From: Strongyloides papillosus
Taxonomy: Eukaryota > Nematoda > Chromadorea > Rhabditida > Strongyloididae
DNA: 64,000 bases
Assembly (NCBI GenBank): GCA_005656395.1
Contig: SRSI01000077.1
Location: 1,426,001-1,490,000 of the forward strand
Direction of reading: 5' to 3'
Every line of letters starts with the position of its first letter. Positions within the stretch are counted from its first letter, which is position 1. Of the stretch, positions 61,201 through 64,000 are shown piece by piece. A program made the translations under genes and the position numbers. The notes under the pieces were generated by a model. It made no database searches. It had not been told where the DNA came from and worked only from the letters and a program-made list of their open reading frames with translations.

Positions 61201-64000
61201 AAATATCTTCAAAACCTGGTAAACACTCACAAAAAGGTTTAGGAACATCGCTTCTACATGGAGCACCATTTTGACAATCATCACATGTAAATTCATTGTT
61301 TGGTCCGAAATGTCCTTTTTTAAAAGCTGGAAAGTAATTAATTTATTATATAAAAAAAGAGATTGGAAATGCAACAAAAAGCGGATGTTTAAAATTAAAT
61401 CATGCACACACCTTTATTAATTACTTTATCATGCAAACTTCTTAATTTTCCCATTTTCATAGGAAAAACTTCATAATTCTCAATTCCATCAATGTATTTA
61501 CTGTTTTTACCAAGTAATTGGTAAAAATTTCCATCGTCATAATAGTAATCTGGAACATTGGTGCGTAATGGTGATAATAAATTATCTAAATACAAAAACA
61601 TTAACAAACACAAAAATTACGATATATTGCAAAAGAAGCATATTTATGATATTGAATAACATCACTTACTTATAAGTGAATTTGATTTAATAGCTAAAGA
61701 ACGTAATGAATCTGTTTCAACTATATTTTTTAACTGTTAATTTATTAAATTATTTGAAACTTACCAAAGCATGTTTTACCATCTTCTCCAAGAGTGTAAC
61801 CTCCAATACAACTACAGAAAAATCCTCCATCAGAATTTTTACATATTTGAGAGCAATTACCATTATCAATAAGGCATTCATTGATATCGTAACAGGTTTT
61901 TAAGTCTTTATCGAGTTTATATCCTTCATTACATTCACATTTAAATGATCCCATAGTATTTTTACAGATTTGATCACAACCACCATTATCTTTGGAACAT
62001 TCATCGATATCTGTAAAATAATGAAAGATTTTTTTTATAATGTACACAGGAAAAACAAATAAGGTAAAGAAACAAAAATGCAACAAAAAACTTTAATATG
62101 TACCCTCGCAAACATGTCTATTCTTATTGTTAACTTGAAATCCATGTCTACATTTGCAGACAACTTCTTTTGTTATGGAATTCATGCATAATTTATGGCA
62201 ACCTTCAATATCATTTTCAAGTTTAGGCACGTAACAATTAGTAAGTAAAGGAGAAGCGTTATTTACAAAAGCATATTGATAGGAAAAAGGACTAGGTGAC
62301 GAAGAATTACCTTTACAGCTTTTACCATCTTCCTGTAGATTATATCCTTCTCGACAACCACACATTATCTCCCCATCCATTTGATCGTAACATTCATGCT
62401 GGCAACCACCATTTCCAATTAGGCAACCGCTTTCTTTAACTTCGCATGATCTTCCATCATCCATTAATTTATATCCTTTATGACATTTACATGTGTATGA
62501 TCCATAAACATTAACACATATTTGTTCACAACCACCATTTTTAAAATCACTACATTCATCAACATCTGAAAATATAAAAGATAACAATTTTTTCCTGATA
62601 ACAATTATGTTATTTACCTATACATGATTTTAAATCCCTATCTAATTTAAATCCAGGATAACATTGACATCTAGCTTGCCCATTATGATTAACACAATGA
62701 TGCTGACAACCACTTTTATTGTGTTTACATGGATCTATTGCTAAAATAAAACAAAATTAAATCAAAATATATATGAAGTGATAATTATGGGGTTGATTAA
62801 TGAGGAAAGAGATATAATAATGGTACTTACGATAACAGTGCCGTTTATCTTCACTAAGTATATATCCTGGTTTACAACGGCACCTATAAAATTGGTTATT
62901 TTTTTCTTCACAAATTTGACTGCATCCACCATTGTTAATGTAGCAGCTGTTGTTATCTATAAATGTATATTTTTATTAATTATAACTCTAATTATTTTAT
63001 TCTTTTATATTATATTAATTTAATTTTCCTTCTATACAATCCCCTATTTAATATGATAAAAAAGATCTTAATAATTTAAAAGTAAAAAATATCTTTCTTT
63101 TAAGTGCCCTGTCAAAGAATGCCAATAATCTGTAAATAGAAAGAAGTATTGATAAACCCTTATAGAATTCAATACTACTTCTATAATTGTATGTTATCAA
63201 TTGTTTAAATTTTCATTTTTAAGAGGCCTAATAAAACAGTATAACAAATTTTGAAGTACTTTATATTTGTTAACATTTGTAAGGATAAAAGTTTATAAAA
63301 ATAACTAATTCATTTGATTATTTTAAGAAGACAAATAAATACTTCTTTTGTTATTTATAATTAACTTACCAACACACCTTCTTCCATCGGCAGCTAATTT
63401 CTTATCTCCTGGACATTCACAACGATAATTTCCTTCTAAATTTACACAACGATACTCACAACCTCCATTTTCAACTTCACATTCATTGATATCTGTACAT
63501 GTTTTATTATCTACTGATAATTGATAACCATAATGACATCTACAGTAAAATCCTCCTATTGTATTGACACATTCATGTTGACAACCCTGTCCTTCGGCTA
63601 AACATTCATCTATATCATATTGGCAATATATTCCTGTAAACCCATCCAAACATTCACAAATTTTACCATTACTATCAACAGTTTCAAGACAACTACCACC
63701 GTTATGGCACAAGTCAGAAGAACAATCAGCTGAAAAAGAAAACCAATTTTAGTAGTAAAATGATAAACATATTAAGTAAATATAATTAAACGATTATCAA
63801 GTTAAAGAAGCGTAATAAATCAGAAAATGTCAAGCCACTTATTTGACATTTATTACATTAATCATATCAGGTATACTGATAAGAGAAATAGATGACACAA
63901 ACAACATACCTTTGACACACCCAGAAAAACCAGGTTTTTGTACCATTCCATCACAACATCTAGCTACCGTATGCCTTCTAGTACGATTTATTTTTTTAAA
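58208..64000 (-). CDS. MEGF6-like secreted EGF-repeat protein, 5' end beyond the window
   Basis: Ten minus-strand exons are visible: 63910-64000 (open at the window edge), 63370-63729, 62831-62956, 62618-62740, 62104-62565, 61765-62010, 61670-61720, 61412-61585, 60481-61326 and 58208-60438, giving about 1570 residues. The edge exon reads [17 protein letters not shown], which looks like the end of an EMI domain. Next come EGF-like modules, five of them calcium-binding type (DIDEC, DINEC or DVDEC starts), then a Cys-free spacer (61412-61720), then more than twenty laminin/MEGF-type repeats of the form CxCxNGxCDxxTGxCxCxxGFxGxxC. The protein ends [12 protein letters not shown] without a membrane helix, so it should be secreted. 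EMI, then calcium EGF, then laminin-type EGF is the MEGF6 order; the CED-1/MEGF10 group is less likely because it is transmembrane. The tail contains RGD, a possible integrin motif. Every intron is in phase 1. The longest intron (62957-63369, 413 bases) holds nothing recognisable. Confidence 0.9.

Overview
This window is nuclear DNA from a nematode, most likely a Strongyloides-type (clade IV, Strongyloidoidea) worm. The evidence is a very AT-rich background, tiny introns of about 40-50 bases, T-rich splice acceptors placed just upstream of many start codons (consistent with spliced-leader trans-splicing), and a gene set with clear worm signatures: a nematode-type nuclear receptor, a SUMO ending GG-F, a DEG/ENaC channel, a CHK-type kinase and a TPR-less SGT1. 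The species call is an inference. No bacterial, viral or transposon gene was seen.

Layout, left to right. A kinesin-3 motor of the KIF13/KLP-4 type (2189-7685, +) is followed by two unrecognised low-complexity proteins (8798-9381 and 10523-11569, +); the second ends in a CaaX prenylation motif. Then come a DEG/ENaC sodium-channel subunit (13762-15306, +), a PP2A B56 regulatory subunit (16784-18371, +) and RNA polymerase III subunit RPC3 (18822-20378, +). SUMO (20675-21032, -) faces a short WASP-like protein that has no recognisable CRIB motif (21509-23039, +). Next are a small secreted or GPI-like protein (23488-23832, +), a nuclear hormone receptor (24072-25426, +) and a divergent Enhancer of rudimentary homologue (25852-26271, +).

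The middle holds AMP deaminase in five exons (27619-30985, -), a secreted class-2 lipase (32449-33354, +), an eight-unit polyubiquitin gene (34608-36440, -), SGT1 (38667-39296, -) with a doubtful small membrane-protein gene head to head with it, the Microprocessor cofactor Pasha/DGCR8 (41349-43166, +) and a full Patched receptor (43454-47958, -). A gene-free stretch of about 5 kb follows. The right end holds a CHK/EcKL-type kinase (52958-54272, +), an unrecognised heavily glycosylated type I membrane protein (56124-57925, +), and the C-terminal part of a MEGF6-like EMI/EGF-repeat protein (58208 to beyond 64000, -).

The genes do not form one pathway; this is an ordinary mixed stretch of a compact animal chromosome. 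Functional themes recur: ubiquitin-family modifiers and their partners (SUMO, polyubiquitin, SGT1), actin and microtubule machinery (WASP-like, kinesin), RNA processing and transcription (Pasha, ERH, RPC3), and membrane or extracellular proteins. Exon structures were built by hand from reading-frame continuity and GT/AG sites and close exactly in phase, but no transcript data were available. The items most worth a second look are the CRIB-less WASP, the divergent ERH, the CaaX protein, the orphan glycoprotein, the GC-AG intron in the channel gene, and the all-phase-1 intron pattern of the EGF gene.
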